A DNA stretch of 64,000 bases from Microbacterium hominis (GCF_013282805.1 NZ_CP054038.1:2480001-2544000); one strand, 5' to 3'; shown: positions 9,745 through 22,122, counted from the stretch's first letter. The notes: generated from the letters alone by a model not told the origin. A program made the numbers and translations.

Positions 9745-11802
9745 TCACATCCTAGTAGGTTCCTCCGACGCGCCCTCGGCAGACGACGCGCCGACACCCG
9801 AAACGACCGGGATCACGCCGGTCGGCGGGTGCTGCGGATCGTCTTCCTCCTCGATCGGCGCCTCGAACTGCGCGTTGTACAGCCGCCAATACGCGCCCCG
9901 CGCGGTGAGGAGCTCGTCGTGCGAGCCCTGCTCCACGATGGATCCCGCCTCCATGACGAGGATGAGATCGGCGTCGCGGATCGTCGAGAGCCGGTGGGCG
10001 ATCACGAACGCAGTTCTGTCGGCCCGGAGGCGCGACATGGCGCGCTGGATGAGCAGCTCGGTGCGGGTGTCGACCGAGCTGGTGGCCTCGTCGAGGATGA
10101 GGATGCGCGGGTCGGCGAGGAACGCCCGGGCGATCGTGATGAGCTGCCGCTCGCCCACGCTGAGGTTGGTGGCCTCGTCATCGAGCTCGGTGTCGTAGCC
10201 GTCCGGGAGCGCATGGACGAACCGGTCGACGTACGCGGCCCGTGCCGCCGCGACGATCTCCTCCTCGGTCGCGTCGATCCGCCCGTACGCGATGTTCTCT
10301 CGGATCGTGCCGGAGAAGAGCCACGTGTCCTGGAGCACCATGCCGGTGCGCGCCCGCAGGTCGTCGCGCGTCATGCGCCGGGTGTCGACGCCGTCGAGGG
10401 TGATGGTGCCGGCATCCACGTCGTAGAAGCGCATGATGAGGTTCACGAGGGTGGTCTTGCCGGCGCCCGTGGGACCGACGATCGCCACCGTGCTGCCCGG
10501 CGTCGCCGTGAGCGCGAGGCCGTCGATGAGCGGCTTGTCCTCGACGTAGCGGAACGAGACGTCGTCGAACGCCAGGTGGCTCGCCGCGGCATCCACGGTC
10601 TCGGCGGGATCGGCGTCGGGCTTCTCCTCCTCCTCGTCGAGCAGTTCGAACACGCGCTCGGCGCTGGCAACGCCGGACTGGAGGAGGTTGGCCATCGACC
10701 CGAGCTGGCTGAGCGGCTGCGTGAACTGGCGCGAGTACTGGATGAACGCCTGCACGTCGCCGATGGACATCAGGCCGCCGGCGACCTGGAGGCCGCCCAC
10801 CACCGCGATCGCCACGTACACCAGATTCCCGATGAAGGTCATGGCGGGCATGATGATGCCCGAGATGAACTGCGCGCCGAAGCTCGCCCGGTAGAGCTTC
10901 TCGTTCTCCCCGCGGAAGGCCTCCTCGGCCTCGCGCTGGTGCCCGAAGACCTTCACGATCGCGTGGCCCGAGAAGGTCTCCTCCACGCGTGCGTTGAGCA
11001 CCCCTGTGGCGCCCCACTGCGCGACGAACAGCTTCTGCGAGCGCTTGGCGATCACCACCGTGATCACGACGGTCGCGGGGATCGTCACCAGGGCGATGAC
11101 GGCGAGCAGGGGCGAGATGAGGAACATCATGACGAGGACCCCGATGACCGTGAGCAGGGAGATGACCACCTGCGACAGGGTCTGCTGCATCGTCTGGCCG
11201 ATGTTGTCGACGTCGTTGGTGACGCGGCTGAGCAGTTCGCCGCGCTGGACGCGGTCGAAGTACGACAGCGGCAGCCGGTGGATCTTCTCCTCGACCTGCA
11301 GGCGGAGGCGGTTCATCGCGCGCTGCACGATGCCGTTGAGGATCCGCGCCTGCAGCCAGCCGAACACGCTCGCGAACACGTAGACGGCGAGCACGGCGGT
11401 GAGGATCCAGCCGAGCTGCTCGAAGTCGATCCCCGCTCCCGGCGTGAACTGCATCGCCGCGATCATGTCGGCCTGCTCCTGGTTGCCGCTGGCCACGAGG
11501 CCGTCCACCACCTCCTGCTGCGTCGCGCCGGCCGGCACCTGCAGCGAGATGAAGCCGGCGAACACGATGTTCGTCCCCTCGCCGAGCAGCTTCGGCCCGG
11601 TGACGGAGAGGGCGACCGAGAGGATGCCGAGCACGAGCACCATGACCAGCAGAGCGGCATCGCGGCGGAGCGTGCCGAGAAGGCGCTTGGCGCTGGGCAG
11701 GAAGTTCTGCGCCTTCTCCCCCGGCGCGGCGCCCGCGCCAGGACCGCGTCCGCCCATCGGGCCGCGCGCGGGCGCGGGACGGGAAGCCTGACCGCCGCTC
11801 AT
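9745..11802 (-). CDS. ABC exporter half-transporter, second subunit
   Basis: A 685-residue fused permease-ATPase of the multidrug/lipid exporter type. A Gly/Pro-rich N-terminal tail of about 40 residues precedes six membrane helices. The ATPase has Walker A GPTGAGKTTL, signature LSVGERQL and Walker B RILILDEATSSVD. ATG 11802 is chosen because it overlaps the stop of the upstream half-transporter as ATGA; the frame is open further but is not homologous there. With its partner it should form a heterodimeric exporter. The substrate is unknown. Confidence 0.9.
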   Translation of the reverse strand: MSGGQASRPAPARGPMGGRGPGAGAAPGEKAQNFLPSAKRLLGTLRRDAALLVMVLVLGILSVALSVTGPKLLGEGTNIVFAGFISLQVPAGATQQEVVDGLVASGNQEQADMIAAMQFTPGAGIDFEQLGWILTAVLAVYVFASVFGWLQARILNGIVQRAMNRLRLQVEEKIHRLPLSYFDRVQRGELLSRVTNDVDNIGQTMQQTLSQVVISLLTVIGVLVMMFLISPLLAVIALVTIPATVVITVVIAKRSQKLFVAQWGATGVLNARVEETFSGHAIVKVFGHQREAEEAFRGENEKLYRASFGAQFISGIIMPAMTFIGNLVYVAIAVVGGLQVAGGLMSIGDVQAFIQYSRQFTQPLSQLGSMANLLQSGVASAERVFELLDEEEEKPDADPAETVDAAASHLAFDDVSFRYVEDKPLIDGLALTATPGSTVAIVGPTGAGKTTLVNLIMRFYDVDAGTITLDGVDTRRMTRDDLRARTGMVLQDTWLFSGTIRENIAYGRIDATEEEIVAAARAAYVDRFVHALPDGYDTELDDEATNLSVGERQLITIARAFLADPRILILDEATSSVDTRTELLIQRAMSRLRADRTAFVIAHRLSTIRDADLILVMEAGSIVEQGSHDELLTARGAYWRLYNAQFEAPIEEEDDPQHPPTGVIPVVSGVGASSAEGASEEPTRM

Positions 11803-13532
11803 GCCGCCGCCTCCGCCGAGAGCTGGGATTCGACGATCTCGCGGTAGGTCTCGTTGGTGGCCACGAGGTCGTCGTGGGTGCCGAGTCCGACCATCCGACC
11901 ATGGTCGAGCACCACGATCTGATCGGCGTGCTGGATCGTCGAGACCCGCTGGGCGACCACGACGCGTGTCGCGTCGGGAAGCCGCTCGTCGAGTGCACGG
12001 CGCAGCGCGGCATCCGTGCGCAGATCCAGCGCCGAGAACGAGTCGTCGAAGACGTAGATGCCGGGCCGCTTCACCAGCGCCCGCGCGATCGCCAGACGTT
12101 GGCGCTGGCCACCGGAGACGTTCGTGCCGCCCTGCGCGATCGGCGCCTCGAGGCCCTCCGGCATCGCCTCGACGAACTCGCGCCCCTGCGCGATCTCGAG
12201 CGCTTCCCACAGCTGCGCATCCGACGCCCCCTCATCGCCGTATCGGAGGTTCGATGCGATCGTGCCCGAGAACAGGAACGCGCGCTGCGGGATCAGGCCG
12301 ACCCGCCGCCACAGCACGTCGGGGTCGTAGTCGCGCACGTCGATGCCGTCGACGCGCACGGCGCCCGCCGTGACGTCGAACAGCCGCGGCACGAGCCCCA
12401 CCAGCGTGGTCTTGCCGGCGCCTGTCGACCCGATGATGGCCGTGGTGGTTCCGGGCTCGACGGTGAAGGTGAGGTCGTGCAGCACCGCCTCCTCCGCGCC
12501 GGGGTAGGCGAAGTCCACGTGGTCGAACTCGACCCGGCCGGCCGCCTCGCCGGGCGCCGTGGGCGCGGCGGGCGCGGTCACCGACGGCTGCGCGTCGAGC
12601 ACCTCGCCGATGCGGTCGGCGCACACGGCCGCGCGCGGGATCATCACGAACATGAAGGTCGCCATCATGACGCCCATGAGGATCTGCATGAGGTAGGTGA
12701 GGAACGCGAACAGGGTGCCGATCTCGACGCCGTCGTCCTGCACCTGGAACGCGCCGAACCAGATCACGGCGACGCTGGAGAGATTCAGCACCAGCATGAC
12801 CGCCGGGAACATCAGCGCCATCAGATTGCCCGCGCGCAGCGCCGTCTCCATGACGTCCTCGCTCGCGCCGGCGAACCGCGCGCGCTCCTCGCCTTCCCGG
12901 ACGAAGGCGCGGATGACGCGGATGCCGGTCAGCTGCTCGCGCATGATCTGGTTGACCCGGTCGATGCGCCGCTGCATCTTCGAGAAGGCGGGCACCATGC
13001 GCCACACGATCAGGCCGACGATGACCAGCAGCACGGGGATCGACACCGCCATCAGCCACGACAGGCCCGCGTCCTGGCGGACCGCCATGATCACGCCGCC
13101 GATGGCGAGGATCGGCGCGGAGATCATGAGCGTCGCCGACACCTGCACGAGCATCTGCACCTGCTGCACATCGTTGGTGTTGCGCGTGATGAGCGACGGC
13201 GCCCCGAACTGGCCGACCTCGCGCTGCGAGAACGCGACCACGCGATGGAAGAAGTCCGAGCGCAGATCGCGGCCCATGCCCATCGCCAGCCGCGAGCCGA
13301 AATACACGGCCACGATCGAGCACACGATCTGCACGAAGCTGACGATCAGCATGACCCCGCCGGTCGACCAGATGTACGGGATGTCTCCCCGCACGACCCC
13401 GTCGTCGATGATGTCGGCGTTGAGCGTGGGCAGCCACAGCGATGCGATGGACTGCGCGAGCTGGAACACCACCACCGCGATGATCAGCGGCCAGGCGGGC
13501 GCCAGATAGCGCACCAGCAGCTTTCCGAGCAC
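11799..13532 (-). CDS. ABC exporter half-transporter, first subunit
   Basis: A 577-residue permease-ATPase fusion with six N-terminal membrane helices. The ATPase has Walker A GSTGAGKTTL, signature NVSGGQRQRLAIARAL and an ATPase core ending FDDSFSALDL. The Walker B here ends in Asp rather than Glu (YVFDDSF), which makes this the probable degenerate-site partner of a heterodimer whose other subunit has the canonical LDEATSS. It starts at GTG 13532 and is translationally coupled to the next gene by an ATGA overlap. Confidence 0.9.
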   Translation of the reverse strand: MLGKLLVRYLAPAWPLIIAVVVFQLAQSIASLWLPTLNADIIDDGVVRGDIPYIWSTGGVMLIVSFVQIVCSIVAVYFGSRLAMGMGRDLRSDFFHRVVAFSQREVGQFGAPSLITRNTNDVQQVQMLVQVSATLMISAPILAIGGVIMAVRQDAGLSWLMAVSIPVLLVIVGLIVWRMVPAFSKMQRRIDRVNQIMREQLTGIRVIRAFVREGEERARFAGASEDVMETALRAGNLMALMFPAVMLVLNLSSVAVIWFGAFQVQDDGVEIGTLFAFLTYLMQILMGVMMATFMFVMIPRAAVCADRIGEVLDAQPSVTAPAAPTAPGEAAGRVEFDHVDFAYPGAEEAVLHDLTFTVEPGTTTAIIGSTGAGKTTLVGLVPRLFDVTAGAVRVDGIDVRDYDPDVLWRRVGLIPQRAFLFSGTIASNLRYGDEGASDAQLWEALEIAQGREFVEAMPEGLEAPIAQGGTNVSGGQRQRLAIARALVKRPGIYVFDDSFSALDLRTDAALRRALDERLPDATRVVVAQRVSTIQHADQIVVLDHGRMVGLGTHDDLVATNETYREIVESQLSAEAAA

Positions 13533-13634
13533 GTGCGGTCCCTTCCCGCGCGCGACGCGATCGGCCGCGCGCGTGTCGACGTTACGCCCGTCGATCGCGC
13601 CGCGCCAAGAGGCCCGCCGTGGCGGCGTGTCCGA

Positions 13635-14627
13635 TCAGACGCGCGCGCCGGGATCCTCCGGCAGCGGGAAGAGTTCGTCGATGCGCGCGAGGTCGTCGGC
13701 CGTGGGGATCCATGCCGACGCGGCGGCGGCATTCGCATGCACCTGCTCGGGGCTGGTCGCGCCGGCGATGACGCTCGCGAGGGCGGGCTGGGCGAGCAGC
13801 CACCCGAAGGTCGCCTCCAGCATGGTGATGCCGCGCTCGTCGCAGAACGCCCGGTAGGCCTCCAGGGCGTCCCAGGGCGCGTCATCCCACACGTGACGGC
13901 GCTGGCGCATGATGCGGGTGTCGGCGGGAGCGTGGTCGCGCGTGAACTTGCCGGTGAGCAGCCCGTTGTGCAGCGGGAAGTACGGCAGGAATCCGAGGCC
14001 GAACCGGGCCGCGGCCGGGAGCACCTCGCGCTCGGCGGCCCGGGCGAGGAGGCTGTAGTGGTTCTGCGCCGAGACGAAGGGGATGCCGGACCGCGCCGCC
14101 GCGGTGAGATGCGCCTCCGCGATCTGCCAGCCCGCGAGGTTCGAATGGCCGATGTAGCGCACCTTCCCCTCGCGCACGAGGTCGCCGAGCGCGTCGAGGG
14201 TCTCCTCGATCGGGGTCTGCGGGTCGGGCACGTGCAGCTGGTAGAGGTCGATCCAGTCGGTCTGCAGGCGCGTGAGGGATCCTTCGACCGCGCGGCGGAT
14301 GTACGCCCGCGACCCCTTGCCGCCCGACACCGGATATCCCATGTCCCGCCCGGGGTGGCCGAACTTCGTCGCGAGGACGACCTCGTCGCGCCGTCCCTTC
14401 AGCGCCTCGCCCATGAGCCGCTCCGACAGCCCGGGATCGCCGCCGTACATGTCGGCGGTGTCGAGGAAGGTGACACCCGCGTCGATCGCGGCATCCAGCA
14501 CATCGCGTGTGCCGTCGATCGTCTCGGAACGGGTGCCGGGGCGCCCGAAGTTGTTGCAGCCGAGGCCGACGGCCGACACGAGCAGGCCGGACGCGCCGAC
14601 CGGGCGGAGGGGAACACCAGAGGTCAT
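13635..14627 (-). CDS. Aldo/keto reductase
   Basis: A 330-residue NADPH-dependent aldo/keto reductase with the usual (beta/alpha)8 signatures. The catalytic tetrad is visible as D in LDTADMY, Y in the same motif, K in VVLATKFGHPG and H in RYIGHSNLAG. The C-terminal cofactor block is VIAGATSPEQ. ATG 14627 is preferred, but GTG 14636 in the same frame is possible. The physiological carbonyl substrate is not evident. Confidence 0.88.
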   Translation of the reverse strand: MTSGVPLRPVGASGLLVSAVGLGCNNFGRPGTRSETIDGTRDVLDAAIDAGVTFLDTADMYGGDPGLSERLMGEALKGRRDEVVLATKFGHPGRDMGYPVSGGKGSRAYIRRAVEGSLTRLQTDWIDLYQLHVPDPQTPIEETLDALGDLVREGKVRYIGHSNLAGWQIAEAHLTAAARSGIPFVSAQNHYSLLARAAEREVLPAAARFGLGFLPYFPLHNGLLTGKFTRDHAPADTRIMRQRRHVWDDAPWDALEAYRAFCDERGITMLEATFGWLLAQPALASVIAGATSPEQVHANAAAASAWIPTADDLARIDELFPLPEDPGARV

Positions 14628-14666
14628 GCCTCCCACGCTACGCGGTCGGCACCGGCGCCGCGCACG

Positions 14667-14698
14667 GGGACGGCCCCTCCCGAGGGAGGGGCCGTCCC
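14667..14698 (-). terminator. Hairpin after the Pro-rich membrane protein gene
   Basis: An inverted repeat (14667-14681 and 14684-14698) lies 11 bases past the stop of the gene at 14709-15464. It can form a 13-15 bp GC-rich stem, a probable intrinsic terminator with only a weak U-tract. Confidence 0.65.
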
Positions 14699-14708
14699 GG
14701 CGGTGCGC

Positions 14709-15464
14709 CTACTGCTTGGGCGGCTCGGGCGAGGCCGGCGGCTCGGGCGAGGCCGGCGGCTCGGGCGAGGCCGGCGGCGGGCTCGCCGCGGGCGGTGCCG
14801 CGGGAGGCGGCGTCGGTGCCGCAGGAGGCGGCGTCGGAGCGGCGGCCGGCGGGGCGGGCGGGGGCATGTACCCGGCCGGAGGCGGCGGGGTGTAGCCGGC
14901 CGGAGGCGGCGGGGTGTAGCCCGGTGCCTGGCCCGGTGCCGCGTATCCCGAGCCCGTGGACTGGCTCGGGATGCCGGCCCACGTCGTCGAGTCGGCGAGG
15001 AAGTTGCCGGCCCACGGCGCCGGCGCGATCGCGGTGTTCCAGCGCGAGCGGTCGTAGGCGTTGATGCCCAGCCACACGATGGCGAGGAAGAAATACAGCA
15101 GCAGCCAGATGGCTTCCTTCTGCAGCTTCAGACCCACGCGCCAGGCGGCCAGGAGCGTGTAGGCGAAGGCGGCGAGACCGATGAGCGAGCCGATGACCGG
15201 GATCCACCCGAGCACGATGGTGCCGCCCCACAGGGCCAGCAGCCACCACGGGTTCAGGTCGCCGAGCTTGACGAAGATCAGGGTGTTGTAGACGGGCACC
15301 CACGCACGCCACTTCCCCTCCACTCCGGCCTTCTCGAAGATCTTCATCAGGAACAGCGATCCGATGATGTAGCCCAGCAGCACGAAGACCAGCATGAACA
15401 TCGTGAAGAACAGGGCGGCGATGACGGATGCGCCGCTGTCGACGAGCGTGACATCGAACGGCAT
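14709..15464 (-). CDS. DUF5684-like membrane protein with Pro-rich repeat tail
   Basis: A 251-residue protein. The first 145 residues contain about four or five membrane helices with the GKWRAWVPVYN motif of DUF5684-type small membrane proteins. The rest is a low-complexity Pro/Ala tail: YTPPPPAG-like units, then APTPPPA units, then three exact copies of an 18-bp unit encoding PPASPE. Pro-rich tails of this kind often sit outside the membrane or bind partners; no function is known. It is followed directly by a terminator hairpin. Confidence 0.75.
   Translation of the reverse strand: MPFDVTLVDSGASVIAALFFTMFMLVFVLLGYIIGSLFLMKIFEKAGVEGKWRAWVPVYNTLIFVKLGDLNPWWLLALWGGTIVLGWIPVIGSLIGLAAFAYTLLAAWRVGLKLQKEAIWLLLYFFLAIVWLGINAYDRSRWNTAIAPAPWAGNFLADSTTWAGIPSQSTGSGYAAPGQAPGYTPPPPAGYTPPPPAGYMPPPAPPAAAPTPPPAAPTPPPAAPPAASPPPASPEPPASPEPPASPEPPKQ
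14719..14772. repeat. Tandem 18-bp repeat, three exact copies
   Basis: Three identical head-to-tail copies of an 18-bp unit, at 14719-14736, 14737-14754 and 14755-14772, lie within the 3' end of the Pro-rich membrane protein gene. The in-frame unit is likely to vary in copy number by slippage. Confidence 0.85.
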
Positions 15465-15587
15465 GGAATTCCCTCCTCAGGTCGGGTCCGCGCAGGCGGG
15501 TGCGGCGAGGCCCCACGCCCCGTCCGCCCTCATGCTAGCGACCGAGGGGCCCGGACGCTCAGCATTTTCCCAGGCGCGGCGCGAACA

Positions 15588-16337
15588 TCACGCGAACAGC
15601 AGGATCTCGCCGTCGCCGTCGTCCTCGACGCGCAGTCCGGCCCCGTGCGCCCAGCGCACGAATCCGGCACGGGATGCCGCGCGCGGCCGCTCCTGGGCCA
15701 GACGGCGCACCAGAGCGCCCTTCGCGTGCTTGTTGAAGTGGTTGAGGGCGCGTGCGACGCCGTCGGCCCCTGCCGTCACCACGCGGACGTAGGCGGATGC
15801 GACCGGTGCGGGAACCGGCCCGAGCGCGGCGTACGCCTCAGACCGCAGATCGAGGACGAACGAGGGCTGCGCGGCAGCGAGCGCCGCCGTGACCGGCCCC
15901 GCCCAGACGCGCTTCAGGGGCGCCAGACCCGGCATCGAGGCGCCGGCGCCCAGTCGGTACGCGGGAATCGGATCGAGCGCGCCGATCGGGCCGAGGGGTG
16001 CGGAGTGGATCAGCACGTGCCGACCGAGCCAGCGGCGCGCCGCCGCGTCGAGCGAGGCGGCGTCGAGCGCGTCGAAGAGCACGCCAGTGTAGCGGTCGAC
16101 CGCGGGCATCGTGGGGGCGTCGCGCAGGTGCGCGTTCACCGCGATCTCGGCGCGCTGCGTCGCCCCGAGTTTGAGCACCCGCGCCGCGGCATCCTCGTCG
16201 TCCGACAGGGCGACGAGCGCGTCGATCACGGCTTCGCGCTCGGGGCGAAGCCCGGGCAGGGCGAGCCGCGAGGCATCCAGCGGACGCCCGCGTCCGCCCG
16301 GGCGCTTGGTCTCGGACGGCGGCAGCAGGATGAGCAT
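15588..16337 (-). CDS. yaaA: YaaA-family protein (DUF328)
   Basis: A 249-residue protein with the signature opening MLILLPPSETKR and the C-terminal block GVARALNHFNKHAKGALVR of the YaaA/UPF0246 family. In E. coli YaaA limits DNA damage under hydrogen peroxide by lowering free iron and binds DNA. It lies just downstream of the atp operon terminator, on the same strand. The starting ATG at 16337 is unambiguous because the motif begins there. Confidence 0.85.
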   Translation of the reverse strand: MLILLPPSETKRPGGRGRPLDASRLALPGLRPEREAVIDALVALSDDEDAAARVLKLGATQRAEIAVNAHLRDAPTMPAVDRYTGVLFDALDAASLDAAARRWLGRHVLIHSAPLGPIGALDPIPAYRLGAGASMPGLAPLKRVWAGPVTAALAAAQPSFVLDLRSEAYAALGPVPAPVASAYVRVVTAGADGVARALNHFNKHAKGALVRRLAQERPRAASRAGFVRWAHGAGLRVEDDGDGEILLFA

Positions 16338-16350
16338 TCGGACCTCGCGG

Positions 16351-16390
16351 GAAAAGGCGAAGCGCGCCGCCCGGAGGCGACGCGCTTCGC
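16351..16390 (-). terminator. atp operon terminator
   Basis: A 10-bp inverted repeat (16357-16366 and 16381-16390) has a 14-base loop that can pair further. On the minus strand it is followed by CCTTTTCCC, a short U-tract. It lies 20 bases after the atpC stop. Confidence 0.75.
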
Positions 16391-16409
16391 GAAAGGGAAC
16401 GGAACGGCG

Positions 16410-16670
16410 TCAGGCGATGAGAGCCGCGTTGCCGGCGACGATCGTGAGCTCGTCGCCCTCCATCGAGAGGAAGCCGTCCTGGGCGTTGGCCACGACCTTG
16501 GCACCGCTGGTCTGGGTGATGCGCACCTGACCTTCGGCGAGGATCGCGAGCACCGGCTCGTGACCGGGCATGAACCCGATCTCGCCGAGCACGGTCTTGG
16601 CGACGACCAGCGACGCCTCGCCCGACCAGACCTCCGCGTCAGCGGAGACCAGACTCACCTTGAGCGGCAT
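16410..16670 (-). CDS. atpC: ATP synthase epsilon subunit (short form)
   Basis: An 86-residue F1 epsilon subunit, part of the central rotor stalk. It begins MPLKVSLVSADAEVWSGEA and shows the beta-sandwich domain including VLGEIGFMPGHEPVLAIL. The protein stops at the end of that domain and lacks the C-terminal helical hairpin (about 50 residues in E. coli) that inhibits ATP hydrolysis. Start 16670 is chosen because it lies one base after the atpD stop and gives the canonical N-terminus. It is the last gene of the atp operon. Confidence 0.93.
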   Translation of the reverse strand: MPLKVSLVSADAEVWSGEASLVVAKTVLGEIGFMPGHEPVLAILAEGQVRITQTSGAKVVANAQDGFLSMEGDELTIVAGNAALIA

Positions 16671-16671
16671 T

Positions 16672-19039
<2,368 letters not shown>

Positions 19040-19063
19040 GGTTGTTCAGCCCCTCGGCCCGCC

Positions 19064-20701
19064 TCAGCGGCGGCCCTTGACGATCTTCTCCTGGTTCACG
19101 TCGTCAGCCGCAGCAGCCGCGACCTCTTCGTGGCCGGGCTGGTTGATGGACTGGCCCTTGCCGGCCTGGAACTCGAGGATGAACTCGTCGGTCTTCTTGG
19201 TCAGCTCGGCCACGGTGTCGTCGTCGAGGACGTTGGTGTCGCGGAGCGTGTCGAGGATCGACGTGTTGCGCTTGAGGTAGTCGATGAGCTCACGCTCGAA
19301 GGCGAGGATGTCCTCGACCTCGATCGAGTCGAGCTTGCCGTTGGTACCGGCCCAGATCGAGACGACCTGCTCCTCGACCGGGTACGGCGAGTACTGCGGC
19401 TGCTTGAGGAGCTCCGTCAGACGCGCACCGCGGGCCAGCTGACGACGCGAGGCGGCGTCGAGGTCCGAGGCGAACATCGCGAAGGCCTCGAGCGAACGGT
19501 ACTGGGCGAGCTCCAGCTTGAGCGTGCCGGAGACCTTCTTGATCGACTTGACCTGAGCGTCACCACCCACGCGCGACACCGAGATGCCGACGTCGACCGC
19601 GGGACGCTGGTTGGCGTTGAACAGGTCGGACTGCAGGAAGATCTGGCCGTCGGTGATCGAGATCACGTTGGTCGGGATGTAAGCCGACACGTCGTTGGCC
19701 TTGGTCTCGATGATCGGCAGACCCGTCATCGAGCCGGCGCCCAGCTCGTCCGACAGCTTCGCGCAGCGCTCGAGTAGACGCGAGTGCAGGTAGAAGACGT
19801 CACCCGGGTAGGCCTCGCGGCCCGGCGGGCGGCGCAGCAGGAGCGACACGGCACGGTAGGCCTCGGCCTGCTTCGACAGGTCGTCGAAGATGACGAGGAC
19901 GTGCTTGCCGCCGTACATCCAGTGCTGGCCGATGGCCGAGCCGGTGTACGGGGCGAGGTACTTGAAGCCGGCGGGGTCCGACGCGGGCGCCGCGACGATG
20001 GTCGTGTACTCCATCGCGCCGGCGTCCTCGAGGGCGCCCTTCACGGCCGCGATGGTCGAGCCCTTCTGACCGATCGCGACGTAGATGCAGCGAACCTGCT
20101 TCTCGACGTCGCCGGACTCCCAGTTGGACTTCTGGTTGATGATCGTGTCGATCGCGATCGCGGTCTTGCCGGTCTGGCGGTCGCCGATGATGAGCTGACG
20201 CTGGCCACGGCCGACGGGGATCATCGCGTCGATGGCCTTGATGCCGGTCTGCAGCGGCTCGTGCACCGACTTGCGCTGCATGACGCCCGGGGCCTGGAGT
20301 TCGAGCGCGCGGCGTCCCTCGCTCGCGATGTCGCCGAGACCGTCGATCGGGTTGCCGAGCGGGTCGACGACGCGGCCGAGGTAGCCGTCGCCCACGGCGA
20401 CCGAGAGCACCTCGCCGGTGCGGGTGACCTGCTGACCGGCTTCGACGCCGGAGAAGTCGCCGAGCACGACGACACCGATCTCGTGCTCGTCGAGGTTCAG
20501 TGCGAGGCCCTCGGTGCCGTCTTCGAAGCGCACCAGTTCGTTCGCCATGACGCCGGGGAGACCCTCGACGTGGGCGATGCCGTCTGCGGCGTCGATGACG
20601 GTGCCGACCTCGGTGGCCGCTGCGCCCGTGGGCTCGTACGCGGCGACGAAGTCCTTCAGCGCGTCACGGATGACGTCGGGGCTGATAGAGATGTCTGCCA
20701 T
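19064..20701 (-). CDS. atpA: ATP synthase alpha subunit
   Basis: A 545-residue non-catalytic nucleotide-binding F1 subunit. Walker A is [11 protein letters not shown] near residue 172 and [20 protein letters not shown] is the conserved signature. A C-terminal extension of about 30 residues beyond E. coli AtpA is present, as in other actinobacteria. ATG 20701 follows atpH by 63 bases. Confidence 0.98.
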   Translation of the reverse strand: MADISISPDVIRDALKDFVAAYEPTGAAATEVGTVIDAADGIAHVEGLPGVMANELVRFEDGTEGLALNLDEHEIGVVVLGDFSGVEAGQQVTRTGEVLSVAVGDGYLGRVVDPLGNPIDGLGDIASEGRRALELQAPGVMQRKSVHEPLQTGIKAIDAMIPVGRGQRQLIIGDRQTGKTAIAIDTIINQKSNWESGDVEKQVRCIYVAIGQKGSTIAAVKGALEDAGAMEYTTIVAAPASDPAGFKYLAPYTGSAIGQHWMYGGKHVLVIFDDLSKQAEAYRAVSLLLRRPPGREAYPGDVFYLHSRLLERCAKLSDELGAGSMTGLPIIETKANDVSAYIPTNVISITDGQIFLQSDLFNANQRPAVDVGISVSRVGGDAQVKSIKKVSGTLKLELAQYRSLEAFAMFASDLDAASRRQLARGARLTELLKQPQYSPYPVEEQVVSIWAGTNGKLDSIEVEDILAFERELIDYLKRNTSILDTLRDTNVLDDDTVAELTKKTDEFILEFQAGKGQSINQPGHEEVAAAAADDVNQEKIVKGRR

Positions 20702-20764
20702 TGTCTTCCTTCGTTCTGTGGGGCCTCGGCCCCGAAATCTCCGCCGGCGGCGGGAAGTCTGTGG

Positions 20765-21556
20765 TCAGCCGGCGAGCCGCTGACGCAGGTCGGCCAGTCG
20801 CGAGGACACGCTGGCGTCGATGACGTCGTCCGCGACCTGCACCCGCAGGCCACCCACGACAGCCGGGTCGACGACCGTGTTCAGCGAGACCCGCGTGCCG
20901 TAGCGCTGGGACAGCGCTGCGGCGAGCCGGTCGGACTGCGCTGCGCTCAGCGGCGCCGCGGCGATGACCGTGGCGACCTTGCGGCCGCGCTGATCGGCGA
21001 CGATGCGCATGGCACGGGTGAGCAGCTGCCGCACGCGACGCTCACGCGGCTGACGGATCAGCGACGAGGCGATGAGCGTCGTGGACGCGCTCGCGCGCCC
21101 GCTCAGCAGCGTGTCGACGAGGGAGCCCTTGGCCGTCGCGTCGCCCAGGCGGCTTCCCAGGGCGAGCTCCAGCTCGGGGTTGTCGGCGACGGTGCGCGAG
21201 AATCCGAACAGCTCGCTCTCGACGTCGACGTCGGGCTCGGCCACGGCCACGGCGCGGACCGCGAGTTCCTCGACGCCGTCCACGAGGTCCGCGGACGACG
21301 ACCAGCGCTGCTCCACGGCCGTCGTCAGCAGCGACAGGGTCGTCGGCTGCACGGCGGAGCCGAAGACGTCGGTCACGACCTGGCGGCGTGCCGCGACCGA
21401 CGCTGCGGAGTCGGCGAGCGCGCCGCTCAGCTGCGACGAGTCGCCCAGGGCTCGCGCGGCCGCGAACAGCTCGCGGGCGACGGTGAGGTCGACCCCCGGC
21501 GCGGCGCCGAGCGCGGACGTCGTCGCCGCGAGGGCCTGAGTGGTCGCGCTGCCCAT
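20765..21556 (-). CDS. atpH: ATP synthase delta subunit
   Basis: A 263-residue delta (OSCP-like) stator subunit, long compared with about 177 residues in E. coli. The conserved C-terminal region reads GTRVSLNTVVDPAVVGGLRV. The start overlaps the atpF stop by one base (TAATG), implying coupling. AtpF and AtpH are separate here, unlike the fused AtpFH of mycobacteria. Confidence 0.95.
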   Translation of the reverse strand: MGSATTQALAATTSALGAAPGVDLTVARELFAAARALGDSSQLSGALADSAASVAARRQVVTDVFGSAVQPTTLSLLTTAVEQRWSSSADLVDGVEELAVRAVAVAEPDVDVESELFGFSRTVADNPELELALGSRLGDATAKGSLVDTLLSGRASASTTLIASSLIRQPRERRVRQLLTRAMRIVADQRGRKVATVIAAAPLSAAQSDRLAAALSQRYGTRVSLNTVVDPAVVGGLRVQVADDVIDASVSSRLADLRQRLAG

Positions 21557-22122
21557 TACGCCCTCGGTCCCTGAGTCTGCGCCTCAGCGGACTCGAGTTC
21601 GGCGAGGAAGCGATCGACCACGGCCTGGGCCTTGGCGTCGTCGGAGAGGGTCTCCCCGATCACACCGCCGGCGAGGTCGAGGGCGAGGGTGCCCACTTCG
21701 CTGCGCAGCGAGACGAGGGCCGACTGGCGCTCGGCCTCGATCTGCGCGTGAGCGCTCGAGGTCAGGCGCGCAGCCTCGCTCGATGCGGTCTCCTTGGCCT
21801 CGGCGACGATCTTCTTGCCGTCCTCGCGGGCGGCATCGCGGATCTCACCTGCCTCCTTGCGGGCCTCGGCGAGCTGGGCGGTGTACTCCTCGAGAGCAGC
21901 CTCGGCCTTGCGCTGAGCCTCGTCGGCCTTGGCGATGTTGCCCTCGATCGCGGCTGCACGCTCGTCGAGCATCGTCTTCATGCGGGGAAGGGCGACCTTC
22001 CAGAAGATGAAGAGGATGACGACGAAGCAGACCGCCGACCAGATGATGTCGTACCACGCGGGGATGAGGGGGTTGTGAACCTCCCCCTCCTCCGCGGCGT
22101 ACGCGACAAGAGCGTTCAGCAT
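21556..22122 (-). CDS. atpF: ATP synthase b subunit
   Basis: A 188-residue stator b subunit with one membrane helix (about residues 25-48, IIWSAVCFVVILFIFWKVAL) followed by a long Ala/Glu/Arg-rich coiled coil that reaches the delta subunit. The stop codon overlaps the atpH start. Confidence 0.95.
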   Translation of the reverse strand: MLNALVAYAAEEGEVHNPLIPAWYDIIWSAVCFVVILFIFWKVALPRMKTMLDERAAAIEGNIAKADEAQRKAEAALEEYTAQLAEARKEAGEIRDAAREDGKKIVAEAKETASSEAARLTSSAHAQIEAERQSALVSLRSEVGTLALDLAGGVIGETLSDDAKAQAVVDRFLAELESAEAQTQGPRA

